Assembly (NCBI RefSeq): GCF_049065735.1
Contig: NZ_JBAKHD010000001.1
Coordinates: forward strand, 496,001-560,000
Reading direction: 5' to 3'
Source of the DNA: Paramesorhizobium sp049065735
GTDB lineage: Bacteria; Pseudomonadota; Alphaproteobacteria; Rhizobiales; Rhizobiaceae
DNA length: 64,000 nt
Below, in pieces: positions 8,554-16,415 of the stretch. How positions within the stretch are numbered: position 1 is the stretch's first letter; every line of letters starts with the position of its first letter. Under the pieces are notes generated by a model, which saw only the letters and a list, made by a program, of their open reading frames with translations, ran no database searches and had not been told where the DNA came from. The translations under genes and the position numbers were made by a program.

Positions 8554-8880
8554 ATGACCGCCTTCCAGGAAATGGGCGACACCGCATGGCTATGGCTGGC
8601 CAAGGCGGCGGGCGCTGTCGCCGGGTCCGCCGTGTCGCTGGCCTATGTGTTGCCCAAGGGCAAGCGCGAGGCGGCGATCCGCTTTGCGGTCGGCATTATC
8701 TGCGGTCTCGTCTTCGGCGGCGCGGCAGGCGTGAAGCTTGCCGAACAGCTCGCAATATCAGGCATGCTCGGCAACACCGAGCTGATGCTGATGGGCTCCG
8801 CCGCCGCCAGCCTCGCCGCATGGTCGGCGCTCGGCATCTTCACCCGGTTTGCCGAAAGGAAACTCAATGAACGTGACTGA
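8554..8880 (+). CDS. GTA gp3.5-type small membrane protein (DUF6107-like)
   Basis: 108 residues from the ATG at 8554, chosen because GGAGA lies 5 nt upstream; an in-frame ATG at 8542 is less well placed. It shows two or three hydrophobic helices (AGAVAGSAVSLAYVL, AVGIICGLVFGGAAGVKL, LMLMGSAAASLAAWSALGIF), so it is an integral membrane protein. Small proteins occupy this portal-protease slot (g3.5) in Rhizobiales and Rhodobacter GTAs; the DUF6107 label is from memory. A holin-like role is possible but unproven. The end overlaps the protease start by 14 nt. Confidence 0.7.
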   Translation: MTAFQEMGDTAWLWLAKAAGAVAGSAVSLAYVLPKGKREAAIRFAVGIICGLVFGGAAGVKLAEQLAISGMLGNTELMLMGSAAASLAAWSALGIFTRFAERKLNERD

Positions 8881-9394
8881 GACCAAACGGGCCGGAATAG
8901 CGTTGGAGCAGATCGACACCGACGGCAGCTTCTCGGGATATGCCAGCCTGTTCGGCGAGGTGGATCTGGGACAGGATATCATCGAGCGTGGCGCATTCGC
9001 CAAATCGCTCAACGCGCGCGGCGTGTCCGGCATCCGCATGCTGTGGCAGCACGATGCGGGCGAGCCCATCGGCGTGTGGACCGTCATTCGCGAGGACGCG
9101 CGCGGCCTCTATGTCGAGGGGCGTCTCGCCAAGGGCGTGCCAAAAGCGCGTGACGCGCTGGAGCTGATGCGCTCCGGCGCCATCGACGGGCTATCCATCG
9201 GCTTCCGCGCCGTCAGGGCCCGCAAGGACGCCCGCAGCGGTATCCGCCGTATTCATGAGGCCGACCTCTGGGAAATCTCCGTCGTCACCTTCCCCATGCT
9301 CCCCGCCGCGCGCATCGCCAGCGTCAAGCGGTGGAGGCTCCCCGACCTCCCAAGCCTAGCCCGGCGCATCCGCGCCGCCGCGAAGAAGTTCTAA
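8867..9394 (+). CDS. GTA prohead protease (HK97 family S78 peptidase, gp4)
   Basis: 175 residues from the ATG at 8867, which has AAAGGAAA 6-8 nt upstream. It processes the capsid N-terminus during head maturation. The HK97 protease core is visible: GYASLFGEVDLGQDIIERGAF, the histidine in MLWQHDAGEPIGVW, then LMRSGAIDGLSIGF with the catalytic serine, and LWEISVVTFPMLPAA. The C-terminus is basic. It overlaps gp3.5 by 14 nt and lies 16 nt before the capsid gene, so the three are probably translated from one message. Confidence 0.92.
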   Translation: MNVTETKRAGIALEQIDTDGSFSGYASLFGEVDLGQDIIERGAFAKSLNARGVSGIRMLWQHDAGEPIGVWTVIREDARGLYVEGRLAKGVPKARDALELMRSGAIDGLSIGFRAVRARKDARSGIRRIHEADLWEISVVTFPMLPAARIASVKRWRLPDLPSLARRIRAAAKKF

Positions 9395-9410
9395 CCAGAA
9401 GGAAACACCG

Positions 9411-10688
9411 ATGCAGGAAGAAATGAGCACCGCCCCCGAGACGAAGAGTGTCGAGGTCAAGGCGCTGGGCAGCGGCCATGACGTGGCCGACGCCTTCGAC
9501 GAATTCATGTCGGCCTTCGACGAGTTCAAAAAAGCCAATGACGAGCGGCTCGGCGCGATCGAAAAGCGCATGAGCCCCGATGTGCTGACGGTCGAGAAGG
9601 TCGAGCGCATCAACCGCAGCCTGGAGGAGCAGAAGCAGGCGCTCGACCAGATGCTGCTGAAACAGAGCCGCCCGGCGCTGGGCGGCGGCGTCAGCCCGGC
9701 CGCTTCGCTGGAGCACAAGAACGCCTTCGACAGCTATGTCCGCCGCGGCGACGAGCAGGCCCTGCGCGGGATCGAAGCCAAGGCCCACTCCTACCACTCC
9801 GACGCCGATGGTGGCTATCTGGTGCCGGCGGAGCTGGAGGCCGAAATCGGCAGGCGGCTGGCCAAACTCTCGCCGATCCGCTCCATCGCCAGCGTCCGGC
9901 AGGTCTCGGGCGCGGTGCTGAAAAAGCCGTTCTCGGTCAGCGGCCCCGCGGTCGGCTGGGTCGGTGAAACCGATCCCCGTCCGGAAACGACCACGGCCAT
10001 GCTCGCCGAGCTGCAATTCCCGACCATGGAGCTCTACGCCATGCCCGCCGCCACCGCCTCGCTGCTCGACGACGCGGCTGTTGATGTGGAGCAATGGATT
10101 TCGTCGGAGGTGGAAACCGCCTTCGCCGAGCAGGAGGGGGCGGCCTTCATCTCGGGCAACGGTAACAGCAAGCCGCGCGGGCTTCTTGATTATCCGACCA
10201 TTGCCGAAGCGCAGTGGCAATGGGGCAGGCTCGGCCATATCATCACCGGCGTTGCCGGCGGACTGCCGGCTGACGACGCTTCGGACGTGCTGATCGATCT
10301 CGTCTATGCGCTGAAATCCGGCTACCGTCAGAACGCCAGCTGGGTGATGAACCGCAAGACGCAGAGCGCGCTCAGGAAACTCAAGGACCGCGACGGCAAT
10401 TATCTCTGGCAGCCCCCGGCGGCGGTTGGCGCCAACGCCTCGCTGATGGGCTTCCGCCTGGTCGAGGCGGAGGACATGCCCGACATCGCGGCGAATGCGA
10501 CCCCCATCGCCTTCGGCGACTTCGCCCGCGGCTATCTGGTCGTCGACCGCACCGGCGTGCGTGTGCTGCGCGATCCCTATTCCCACAAGCCCTATGTGCT
10601 GTTCTACACCACCAAGCGCGTCGGCGGCGGCGTCCAGGATTTCGACGCGATCAAGCTGTTGAAGGTGGGGCTTGAGGCGGGTGAATAA
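9411..10688 (+). CDS. GTA major capsid protein (HK97 fold, gp5)
   Basis: 425 residues. Residues about 20-95 form a charged coiled-coil scaffolding (delta) region (FDEFMSAFDEFKKANDERLGAIEKRM...EEQKQALDQMLLKQ), which the upstream protease would remove. The mature capsid domain includes GGYLVPAELEAEIGRRLAKLSPIRSIASVR, EQEGAAFISGNGNSKPRGLL and the C-terminal FGDFARGYLVVDRTGVRVLRDPY. AAGGAAAC lies about 8 nt upstream of the ATG. The delta domain plus adjacent protease is the standard HK97 arrangement and the length agrees with RcGTA g5. Confidence 0.95.
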   Translation: MQEEMSTAPETKSVEVKALGSGHDVADAFDEFMSAFDEFKKANDERLGAIEKRMSPDVLTVEKVERINRSLEEQKQALDQMLLKQSRPALGGGVSPAASLEHKNAFDSYVRRGDEQALRGIEAKAHSYHSDADGGYLVPAELEAEIGRRLAKLSPIRSIASVRQVSGAVLKKPFSVSGPAVGWVGETDPRPETTTAMLAELQFPTMELYAMPAATASLLDDAAVDVEQWISSEVETAFAEQEGAAFISGNGNSKPRGLLDYPTIAEAQWQWGRLGHIITGVAGGLPADDASDVLIDLVYALKSGYRQNASWVMNRKTQSALRKLKDRDGNYLWQPPAAVGANASLMGFRLVEAEDMPDIAANATPIAFGDFARGYLVVDRTGVRVLRDPYSHKPYVLFYTTKRVGGGVQDFDAIKLLKVGLEAGE

Positions 10689-10707
10689 TAAAGAGACGTC
10701 GGCGGGA

Positions 10708-10868
10708 CAGCGCCCCTTCTGTCCTGCCGGACATCTCCCCCGCAAGGGGGAGATCGGCTGTCAGTTCCGCCTTCGCCAATCGTAACCGTCGCAGAATTAA
10801 GCGCCATCGTTGATGAAGGCCAATCTCCCCCCATGCGGGGGAGATGCCCGGCAGGGCAGAGGGGGGCG
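10708..10868. repeat. Family B palindromic element, copy B3
   Basis: About 161 bp between capsid and gp6. Arms GCCCCTTCTGTCCTGCCGGA and GCCCGGCAGGGCAGAGGGGG with inner CATCTCCCCC/GGGGGAGAT stems. The interior contains CCAATCGTAACCG, close to the interior of other B copies. Confidence 0.9.
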
Positions 10869-10916
10869 ACGTAGAGCGCTGCCATCTGCGGTTTTCATTC
10901 CCTCAAGGACCTCCCC

Positions 10917-11483
10917 ATGACCATGCACATCATCACGCCGCCGGCGGTGGAGCCGGTGACGCTCGCCGAGGCGCGCGCATTCCTGAAAACCTCCGCCGCC
11001 AGCGAGGACGCTGTTATCACCCAGCTTCTGCGCACCGCGCGGGAGACCGTGGAAACGCAGGCCGGGCTGGCGCTCATCACCCAGACCTGGCGGCTCCACC
11101 TCGACCGCTGGCCGCGCTCGGGGCGCATCGCGCTCTATCGCTATCCCATACGCGAGGTGACGGAGGTCCGCGCCTACAGGCCCGATGGCACGCCTGTCAT
11201 CATCGTCCCCGGCGAGCGGCATCTCCATCAGGGCTCGCGGCCGCAGCGGCTTTACTTAAGCCAGCGCACCGATTCCTCCTCCCTGGGCGGGCTGGAGATC
11301 GACTTCACCGCCGGCTTCGGCGATACGGGCGCGGATGTGCCTGACGGCCTGAAGCATGCGATCCTGACGCTGACCGCGCATCTCTACGAGTTCCGCGGCG
11401 CGTTTGACGGCGAGGCGCAGCCGGTCTCCTTCCCGCCCGCCTTCGACCGGCTGGTACAGGTCTGGCGCAGGGTGTCGCTATGA
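10917..11483 (+). CDS. GTA head-tail connector (gp6; phage gp6/phiE125 gp8-like)
   Basis: 188 residues, with AAGGA 7 nt before the ATG. It fits the gp6-like adaptor ring that binds beneath the portal: VTLAEARAFLKTSAASEDAVITQLLRTARETVETQAG is the characteristic helical N-terminus, followed by a WRLHLDRWP beta segment and a C-terminal DGLKHAILTLTAHLYEFRG helix. The last codons overlap gp7 by 4 nt (ATGA), so translation is coupled. Length and order match RcGTA g6. Confidence 0.88.
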   Translation: MTMHIITPPAVEPVTLAEARAFLKTSAASEDAVITQLLRTARETVETQAGLALITQTWRLHLDRWPRSGRIALYRYPIREVTEVRAYRPDGTPVIIVPGERHLHQGSRPQRLYLSQRTDSSSLGGLEIDFTAGFGDTGADVPDGLKHAILTLTAHLYEFRGAFDGEAQPVSFPPAFDRLVQVWRRVSL

Positions 11484-11815
11484 ACACGATCTTCATCGAT
11501 GCAGGGCGCTTCTCGAGCGAGCTGGCGCTGGAACGGCTGGCGCCCGTCCCCGATGGCATTGGCGGCTATACCGAGGACTGGCAGGAAATCGCCACCCTCT
11601 GGGGCCGCATCGAGCCCGTCTCGGACACCGCCCGCACTTTCGGCCAGCAGCCGCTGGAGGAAATCACCCACCGCATCACGCTGCGCTTCCGCGACGATAT
11701 CGCCAGCGGCATGCGGCTGCGCAAGGGGCAGCGGGTGTTCACCATCCTCACCGTCCACGATCCAAACGAGAGCGGGCGCTATTGCCTCTGCCGGGTCCGG
11801 GAGGAGGGGCGATGA
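11480..11815 (+). CDS. GTA head closure/head-tail adaptor (gp7; SPP1 gp16-like)
   Basis: 111 residues. The small beta-barrel stopper fold is suggested by DGIGGYTEDWQEIATLWGRIEPVS, followed by ITHRITLRFRDDIASGMRLRKGQRVFTILTVHDPNESGRYCLC, the typical layout of phage head closure proteins. It overlaps gp6 by 4 nt upstream. A possible mini-ORF starts in its own ATGA stop overlap downstream. Order matches RcGTA g7. Confidence 0.87.
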   Translation: MNTIFIDAGRFSSELALERLAPVPDGIGGYTEDWQEIATLWGRIEPVSDTARTFGQQPLEEITHRITLRFRDDIASGMRLRKGQRVFTILTVHDPNESGRYCLCRVREEGR

Positions 11816-11997
11816 AACTCTCCATGCGCCTCACAACGGATGGCCTGATCCGGGCCTTGCGCTGGCGCGGGATAACCACCGTTGAGAAGGAGAAACGCCA
11901 TGACGAGCGCCAGCCTGGAACTGCAGAAGGCGATCTACCTCGCCCTTCTGGACGATTTTGCGCTGCGGGCGAAGCTCGGCGGCCCGAAGATTTATGA
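11812..11997 (+). CDS. Possible 61-residue ORF coupled to gp7 (uncertain)
   Basis: The ATG at 11812 overlaps the gp7 stop (ATGA) and has a strong GAGGAGGGG ribosome site. The first 24 codons (beginning MKLSMRLTTDGLIRALRW) look like plausible protein, but the rest runs for 98 nt inside gp8 in another frame and looks like frame shadow. It could be a short leader enabling gp8 reinitiation, a degenerate remnant of an extra cluster gene, or chance. I do not recognise a family. Confidence 0.3.
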   Translation: MKLSMRLTTDGLIRALRWRGITTVEKEKRHDERQPGTAEGDLPRPSGRFCAAGEARRPEDL

Positions 11998-12307
11998 CCA
12001 CATCGCCGCGTCCGCTTCCTTTCCCTATGTCACCTTCGGCCAGACCGCCGTCTATGACTGGAGCACGGATACGGAGCGCGGCGACGAGCATCTCTTCACC
12101 ATTCATGTCTGGTCCCGCGCCGGCGGGCGCAAGCAGGTGCTTGAGATCATGGAGATGATCGCCGCGCGCCTGCGCGATTCCGCCCCGACGCTGAACGGCC
12201 ACCGGCTCGTCAGCCTCGCCCTGCAATACCAGCAGGCGCGCAATGAGGACGAGCAGGACGGCTATCATGGGCTGCTGCGCTACCGGGCGGTGACGGAGGT
12301 GGTTTAG
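11900..12307 (+). CDS. GTA tail terminator-like protein (gp8, DUF3168)
   Basis: 135 residues from the ATG at 11900, preceded by AAGGAGAAA at 6 nt; an upstream ATG at 11882 has no such site. The DUF3168 pattern is clear: ELQKAIYLALLDDFALRAKLG, FPYVTFGQTAVYDWSTDTERGDEHLFTIHVWSRAGGRKQVLEIMEMI. Proteins of this family cap the tail tube at the head side. The stop codon TAG abuts repeat A5. Order matches RcGTA g8. Confidence 0.88.
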   Translation: MTSASLELQKAIYLALLDDFALRAKLGGPKIYDHIAASASFPYVTFGQTAVYDWSTDTERGDEHLFTIHVWSRAGGRKQVLEIMEMIAARLRDSAPTLNGHRLVSLALQYQQARNEDEQDGYHGLLRYRAVTEVV

Positions 12308-12463
12308 CGCCCTTCCTTCCCCCTTGCGGGGAAGGTGCCCGCGTGAGCGGGCGGATGGGGGTGGTGACGCTTGGCGCTTTGCTGACGACCGTGGCGCAAA
12401 CGTCACCACCCCCACCCGACCCTTCGGGCCACCCTCTCCGCAAGGGGGAGGGAAGGCGCGAGC
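12308..12463. repeat. Family A element A5
   Basis: About 156 bp, starting at the gp8 stop codon. Left arm CCTTCCTTCCCCCTTGCGGG, CCCGCGTGAGCGGG sub-stem, core GTGGTGACGCTTGGCGCTTT...CGTCACCACCCC, right arm with CCCTTCGGGCCACCC. Confidence 0.88.
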
Positions 12464-12498
12464 CTTTAACCCTTCCACAAAATCAGGAGAACACCCCC

Positions 12499-12912
12499 AT
12501 GGCCGCCCAGCGTGGCAAGGACATATTGCTGAAGCTCGCCCGATCGGGCGGGGGATATGAGACCTGCGCGGGGCTTCGCGCCAAGCGCATCGCCTTCAAT
12601 GCCGAGACGGTTGACGTCACCGATGCCGACGCCGCCGGGCGGTGGCGGCAGTTGCTGGGCGGCAGCGGCGTGCAGCGCGCGTCGGTCACCGGCTCCGGCA
12701 TCTTCAAGGACGCCGCCTCCGACGCGCTCATCCGCGCCGCCTTCTTCAACGGTGATATCCTGAACTGGCAGATCATCCTTCCGGATTTCGGCACGTTGAG
12801 CGGCCTGTTCCAGATCACCGCCCTCGAATATGGCGGCAATCACGATGCCGAAGTGACCTTCGAGATCGCGCTGGAATCGGCAGGCGTCATTACCTTCGGA
12901 GAAATCGCATGA
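12499..12912 (+). CDS. GTA major tail (tube) protein (gp9, TP901-1 family)
   Basis: 137 residues from the ATG at 12499, with CAGGAGA 8 nt upstream. The frame is open through repeat A5 upstream, but that is translated repeat. GKDILLKLARSGGGYETCAGLRAKRIAFNAETVDVTDADAAGRW is the typical start of TP901-1-like tail tube proteins, followed by VTGSGIFKDAASDALIRAAFF and the ALEYGGNHDAEVTFEIALESAG strand region. It polymerises into the tail tube. It overlaps gp10 by 4 nt. Confidence 0.9.
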   Translation: MAAQRGKDILLKLARSGGGYETCAGLRAKRIAFNAETVDVTDADAAGRWRQLLGGSGVQRASVTGSGIFKDAASDALIRAAFFNGDILNWQIILPDFGTLSGLFQITALEYGGNHDAEVTFEIALESAGVITFGEIA

Positions 12913-13256
12913 TGGTGAACCGGCATCGCGGCGAGGTGGCCGCTCACCTCGACGGGCGCGAATGGGTGCTATGCCTGACCCTGGGCGCGCTGGCGGAACT
13001 CGAAGCCGCCTTCGAGGCCGAGGACCTGACGGCCTTGATCGCCCGCTTTTCCTCCGCCCGGCTGTCGGCCCGCGACATGATCCGTATCATCACGGCGGGC
13101 TTGCGCGGCGGCGGCCACACCCTCACCGAGGAAGACGTGGCCGAGATGCGGGCCGAGGGCGGCGCGGCGGGTTACGCCCGCATCGTCAGCGAGCTGCTGA
13201 CGGCGACCTTCGGCACCGCCCCGAAACCGGAAAGCGATTCTCCGCCAAACCCTTGA
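12909..13256 (+). CDS. GTA gp10 family protein (tail assembly chaperone-like)
   Basis: 115 residues; the ATG at 12909 overlaps the gp9 stop. NRHRGEVAAHLDGREWVLCLTLGALAELEAAFEAEDLTALIARFSS is characteristic of the GTA gp10 family, followed by DMIRIITAGLRGGGHTLTEEDVAEM. By position between tail tube and tape measure it is likely one of the paired tail assembly chaperones. The C-terminus is acidic and proline-rich. The next small gene overlaps its stop. Confidence 0.85.
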   Translation: MMVNRHRGEVAAHLDGREWVLCLTLGALAELEAAFEAEDLTALIARFSSARLSARDMIRIITAGLRGGGHTLTEEDVAEMRAEGGAAGYARIVSELLTATFGTAPKPESDSPPNP

Positions 13257-13459
13257 GGGCCGCAGTTGATTCAGCGCCTGCATTTCCGTGGGCGGCAGCC
13301 ATGCGGGCGGGACTGGGACATCTGCGGCTTTCTCCCAAACACTTCTGGTCCATGACGCCGCGCGAGCTGGCGGCCGCGCTGGGCCTTGGCGAGCGCGAGG
13401 CGAATGCACCCTCGCGCGAGGCGCTGGAAGCCTTGATGCGGAATTTCCCCGATGGGTGA
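13253..13459 (+). CDS. GTA gp10.1 small tail assembly chaperone (rcc01693-like)
   Basis: 68 residues from a TTG at 13253 that overlaps the gp10 TGA; an ATG at 13301 would give 52 residues and lose part of the conserved start. AFPWAAAMRAGLGHLRLSPKHFWSMTPRELAAALGL is the signature of the short GTA protein known from RcGTA (rcc01693 family). The TTG start with stop overlap suggests coupling to gp10, resembling the G/GT chaperone pairs of long-tailed phages; here there are two overlapping genes rather than a frameshift. Confidence 0.75.
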   Translation: MRAAVDSAPAFPWAAAMRAGLGHLRLSPKHFWSMTPRELAAALGLGEREANAPSREALEALMRNFPDG

Positions 13460-13498
13460 GACAGAGCGCCGTTGGCCGACAATCGCATATGACAGCGC

Positions 13499-13640
13499 AA
13501 TCCCCCTCACCGTCCGCTTCGCGGTCCCCTCTCCCCCACTTACGTAGGGGAGAGGAGCGCGAGCGCTTCAAGTCTTGGCGCTCCTCGCCCCCGCTTGCGG
13601 GGGAGAGGTGGCCGCGAAGCGGACGGTGAGGGGGAATTCC
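13499..13640. repeat. Family C palindromic element, copy C1
   Basis: About 142 bp. Arms CCCCTCACCGTCCGCTTCGC and GCGAAGCGGACGGTGAGGGG, with inner CCTCTCCCCCACTTACGTAG and CGCTTGCGGGGGAGAGG stems. It lies between gp10.1 and the tape measure gene. The second copy is at 51150-51282. Confidence 0.9.
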
Positions 13641-13660
13641 GACAGAACAGGAAGCACTCC

Positions 13661-14212
13661 ATGCCCGACAACGAAAACGTCACCGTCGCCGTTGACGCCG
13701 ACACCAGCGCCTTCGACCGCGCGCTCGATGATCTGCAAAAGAAATCCGACCGCTTCGGCTCAAGCCTGACGGCGGCGCTGAAAAGCGCGGCGGTGAGCGG
13801 GCGTGGGCTCGACGATGTGCTGCGCGGGCTTGCCACCAATCTCGCCGGGCTCGCGCTGGATGCGGGGATGAAGCCGTTGCAGGGCCTGATGTCCTCGCTC
13901 TTCTCCGGCTTGCTCGGCGGTCTCGGCGGCGTGACGCCCTTCGCCAAGGGCGGCGTCGTCTCGAGCCCCACCTATTTCGGGATGGGCAATGGCGGGCTGG
14001 GCCTGACCGGCGAGGCGGGGGCGGAAGCCATCCTGCCGCTGGCGCGCGGCGCGGATGGGCGTCTGGGCGTGGCGGCTGGGGGCGGGGGGCGCAAGCCTAT
14101 GCAGGTCGTCTTCAACGTCTCGACCCCAGACGCCGCCTCCTTCCGCAAATCGGAAGCGCAGGTATCGAGCATGCTGGCGCGGGCGGCCCGGCGCGGATCG
14201 AGGAGCTTATAA
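13661..14212 (+). CDS. GTA tail tape measure protein (gp11)
   Basis: 183 residues from the ATG at 13661, with AGGAAG about 7 nt upstream; the open frame upstream is translated repeat C1. VTVAVDADTSAFDRALDDLQKKSDRFGSSLTAALKSA is the typical N-terminus of very short GTA tape measure proteins. A glycine-rich hydrophobic middle (LMSSLFSGLLGGLGG) and FAKGGVVSSPTYFGMGNGGLGLTGEAGAEAILPL, the standard tape-measure C-terminal motif, follow. The shortness agrees with a short GTA tail. The C-terminus is basic. Confidence 0.88.
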   Translation: MPDNENVTVAVDADTSAFDRALDDLQKKSDRFGSSLTAALKSAAVSGRGLDDVLRGLATNLAGLALDAGMKPLQGLMSSLFSGLLGGLGGVTPFAKGGVVSSPTYFGMGNGGLGLTGEAGAEAILPLARGADGRLGVAAGGGGRKPMQVVFNVSTPDAASFRKSEAQVSSMLARAARRGSRSL

Positions 14213-14215
14213 ACC

Positions 14216-14839
14216 ATGCCCCAGATCGCCTCCTTCCACGATGTCCGCTTTCCGCTCGGCGTCTCCTTCGGCGCGACGGGCGGGCCGGAATGGCGCAACG
14301 AGATCGTCACGCTGACATCAGGCCATGAAAAGCGCAATGCGCGCTGGGCGCAGTCGCGCCGCCATTTCGACGCGGGAACGGGCTTGCGCTCCCTGGAGGA
14401 TCTGACCGAGGTGCTCGCCTTCTTCGAGGCTAGGCGCGGCTCGCTCCACGCCTTCCGCTTCCGCGACCCGTTCGACCATATGGCGAAGGGGGAACTGATC
14501 GGCACGGGCGATGGCGTGACCGCGAGGTTCCAGCTCGTCAAGCGCTATGGCGAGGGCGCGTATGCCTATCTGCGCCCCATCGGCAAGCCGGTGGCCGGGT
14601 CGGTAAAGGTGCAGGTGCATGGCGTGGAGATGATCGAGGGCGAGGCCTTCACCATCGACAGCTTCACCGGGATTGTCACCTTCGCGCCCGATGCCATTCC
14701 GCTTGCCGGCGCGCCGATCACGGCGGATTTCACCTTCGACGTCGCCGCGCGCTTCGACACCGACCGCCTCACCGCCAGCATCGCGACGTTCAAGGCGGGG
14801 GAGATTCCGTCGATTCCGATTGTTGAAGTGAAAAGCTGA
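14216..14839 (+). CDS. GTA distal tail protein (gp12, DUF2460/TIGR02217)
   Basis: 207 residues, 3 nt after the tape measure stop. FHDVRFPLGVSFGATGGPEWRNEIVTLTSGHEKRNARWAQSRRHFDAGTGLRSLEDLTEVLAFFEARRGSLHAFRFRDPFDH is the DUF2460 signature. Later GVTARFQLVKRYGEGAYAYLRPIGKP and VTFAPDAIPLAGAPITADFTFDVAARFDTD complete it. In RcGTA this protein forms the distal tail ring above the hub. It appears intact. Confidence 0.9.
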   Translation: MPQIASFHDVRFPLGVSFGATGGPEWRNEIVTLTSGHEKRNARWAQSRRHFDAGTGLRSLEDLTEVLAFFEARRGSLHAFRFRDPFDHMAKGELIGTGDGVTARFQLVKRYGEGAYAYLRPIGKPVAGSVKVQVHGVEMIEGEAFTIDSFTGIVTFAPDAIPLAGAPITADFTFDVAARFDTDRLTASIATFKAGEIPSIPIVEVKS

Positions 14840-14860
14840 GCCGAAGCGCCTGACAGGCTC

Positions 14861-15017
14861 GCGCCCTCCTTCCCCCTTGCGGGGAAGGTGGCCGCGTTAG
14901 CGGACGGATGGGGGTGGTGACGCTTGGCGCTTTTGCTGACGAATTCGCGCAAACGTCACCACCCCCACCCGACCCTTCGGGCCACCCTCCCCGCAAGGGG
15001 GAGGGAGGGCGCGAGCC
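14861..15017. repeat. Family A element A6
   Basis: About 157 bp between gp12 and gp13. Left arm CCCTCCTTCCCCCTTGCGGG, a CCGCGTTAGCGG sub-stem (variant), core GTGGTGACGCTTGGCGCTTT...CGTCACCACCCC, right arm with CCCTTCGGGCCACCC and GGGAGGGAGGGCG. Confidence 0.88.
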
Positions 15018-15051
15018 CGTTGCTCCCTGCGTTTGAACGAAAGATCTGGCC

Positions 15052-15939
15052 ATGATCCCCATCCCTCAACCCCTTGAATCCCATTTGCGAGGAAACGTCA
15101 CAACCCATTGTTTCGTCTGGATTATCCGGCGTGAGGATGGCGTGGCGCTTGGTTTCACCGACCATGACAGGACGCTTGAAGTCTCCGGCGTAGCCTGCGA
15201 GCCGCAAACGGGAATGAGCGGCAGCGAGGCGAGTGCGGCGCTGGGCCTGTCGGTTGATAGCGCGGAAATCGAGGGCGCGCTGTCCTCGGCTGCCATCGAC
15301 AAGGCTGACATCGAGCGCGGGCTTTATGACGGCGCGGCGGTGGAGACCTGGCTCGTCAACTGGTCTGCGCCGGATGAGCGCGTTCTGCTGCGCCGCTCGA
15401 GCATCGGCAAGATCACGCAAGCGGATGGCAGGTTCGTCGCGGAAGTCAAAAGCAGCGCCGCCGCCCTCGACATGATCCGCGGCCGCCGCATCATGCGCGC
15501 CTGCGATGCGGAGGTGGGCGACGGGCGCTGCCGCGTCAACGCCAGCGATGGCCGCTTTAGTGGGACGGGCACGGTGACGGAGGCCGGTGACGCCGCCTTC
15601 ACCGCATCGGGCCTTGGCGGCTTCCAGCCCGGCTGGTTCGCCAATGGCATTCTGCGCTGGTCGAGCGGCGCGAATACCGGGCGCGAGGCGGTGGTGGTGA
15701 GCCATGTCTCGTCCGGCGGCGCGGTCCGGCTCGCGCTGCGCGACATTCCGGGCGCCGCGATAAAAGCCGGCGATACGTTCCGCGTCATCGCCGGCTGCGA
15801 CAAGAGCTTCGCGACATGCAGGGCGAAATTCGCAAACGCCGTCAACTATCGCGGCTTCCCGCATCTGCCCGGCAATGATGCCGCCTACGCCTATGTCAGC
15901 GGCGACGACGAGTTTGACGGAGGCCCGCTGGTGCCATGA
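15052..15939 (+). CDS. GTA hub protein (gp13, DUF2163, BR0599 family)
   Basis: 295 residues. CFVWIIRREDGVALGFTDHDRTLEVSGVACEPQTGMSGSEASAALGLSVD and the C-terminal GCDKSFATCRAKFANAVNYRGFPHLPGND identify the phage-conserved BR0599 family, named for a Brucella suis GTA gene. In RcGTA the protein forms part of the baseplate hub; conserved cysteines (MRACDAEVGDGRC, GCDKSFATCR) are present and in RcGTA are linked to iron-sulfur or disulfide structure, which is inferred here. The end overlaps gp14 by 4 nt. Confidence 0.92.
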   Translation: MIPIPQPLESHLRGNVTTHCFVWIIRREDGVALGFTDHDRTLEVSGVACEPQTGMSGSEASAALGLSVDSAEIEGALSSAAIDKADIERGLYDGAAVETWLVNWSAPDERVLLRRSSIGKITQADGRFVAEVKSSAAALDMIRGRRIMRACDAEVGDGRCRVNASDGRFSGTGTVTEAGDAAFTASGLGGFQPGWFANGILRWSSGANTGREAVVVSHVSSGGAVRLALRDIPGAAIKAGDTFRVIAGCDKSFATCRAKFANAVNYRGFPHLPGNDAAYAYVSGDDEFDGGPLVP

Positions 15940-16415
15940 TCGCCTTGAAAGTCTTGCACGAAGCCGAAAGCTGGATCGGCACGCCCTATCGCCATGGCGG
16001 CTCAATGAAAGGCGTCGGCTGCGATTGTCTGGGGCTTATCAGGGGCGTCTGGCGCGCGCTCTATGGCACGGAGCCGGAAACCCCCGCCACCTACGCGCCT
16101 GATTGGGCCGAGGCGGCGGGCGATACCGACCCGATGCTCGACGCCGCGCGGCGGCATATGCTGGAGAGGCCCGTCGAGGCGATGGAGCCGGGCGATTTGC
16201 TGGTGTTCCGCTGGCGCCCCCGCGTCGCCGCCAAGCATCTGGGCATCCTCGCGCCGGGTGATCGCTTCATCCACGCTTATGAAGGACATCGTGTGATGGC
16301 CTCGGCGCTGGTGCCGCAATGGCGGCGGAAGATTGCGGGGGTGTTTGTTTTTCCAACGCCCTCCTTCCCCCTTGCGGGGAAGGTGCCCGCGTCAGCGGGC
16401 GGATGGGGGTGGTGA
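15936..16415 (+). CDS. GTA NlpC/P60 peptidase (gp14) with repeat-derived C-terminus
   Basis: 159 residues. WIGTPYRHGGSMKGVGCDCLGLIRGVW contains the catalytic cysteine (C31), and AKHLGIL provides the histidine, as expected for an NlpC/P60 cell-wall peptidase in the GTA baseplate that would help penetrate the recipient wall. The family-like sequence ends at about RRKIAGVFVFP. The last 18 or so residues (TPSFPLAGKVPASAGGWGW) and the TGA stop are encoded by family A element A7, so the element inserted just upstream of the native stop. The active-site domain is unaffected. Confidence 0.9.
   Translation: MIALKVLHEAESWIGTPYRHGGSMKGVGCDCLGLIRGVWRALYGTEPETPATYAPDWAEAAGDTDPMLDAARRHMLERPVEAMEPGDLLVFRWRPRVAAKHLGILAPGDRFIHAYEGHRVMASALVPQWRRKIAGVFVFPTPSFPLAGKVPASAGGWGW

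Noticed and set aside
9324..10745. Long minus-strand open frame opposite the capsid gene
   Set aside because: Antisense shadow of the HK97 capsid coding sequence, with no family-like features.
12343..12498. N-terminal extension of the tail tube protein
   Set aside because: Translated repeat A5; a strong ribosome site precedes the ATG at 12499.
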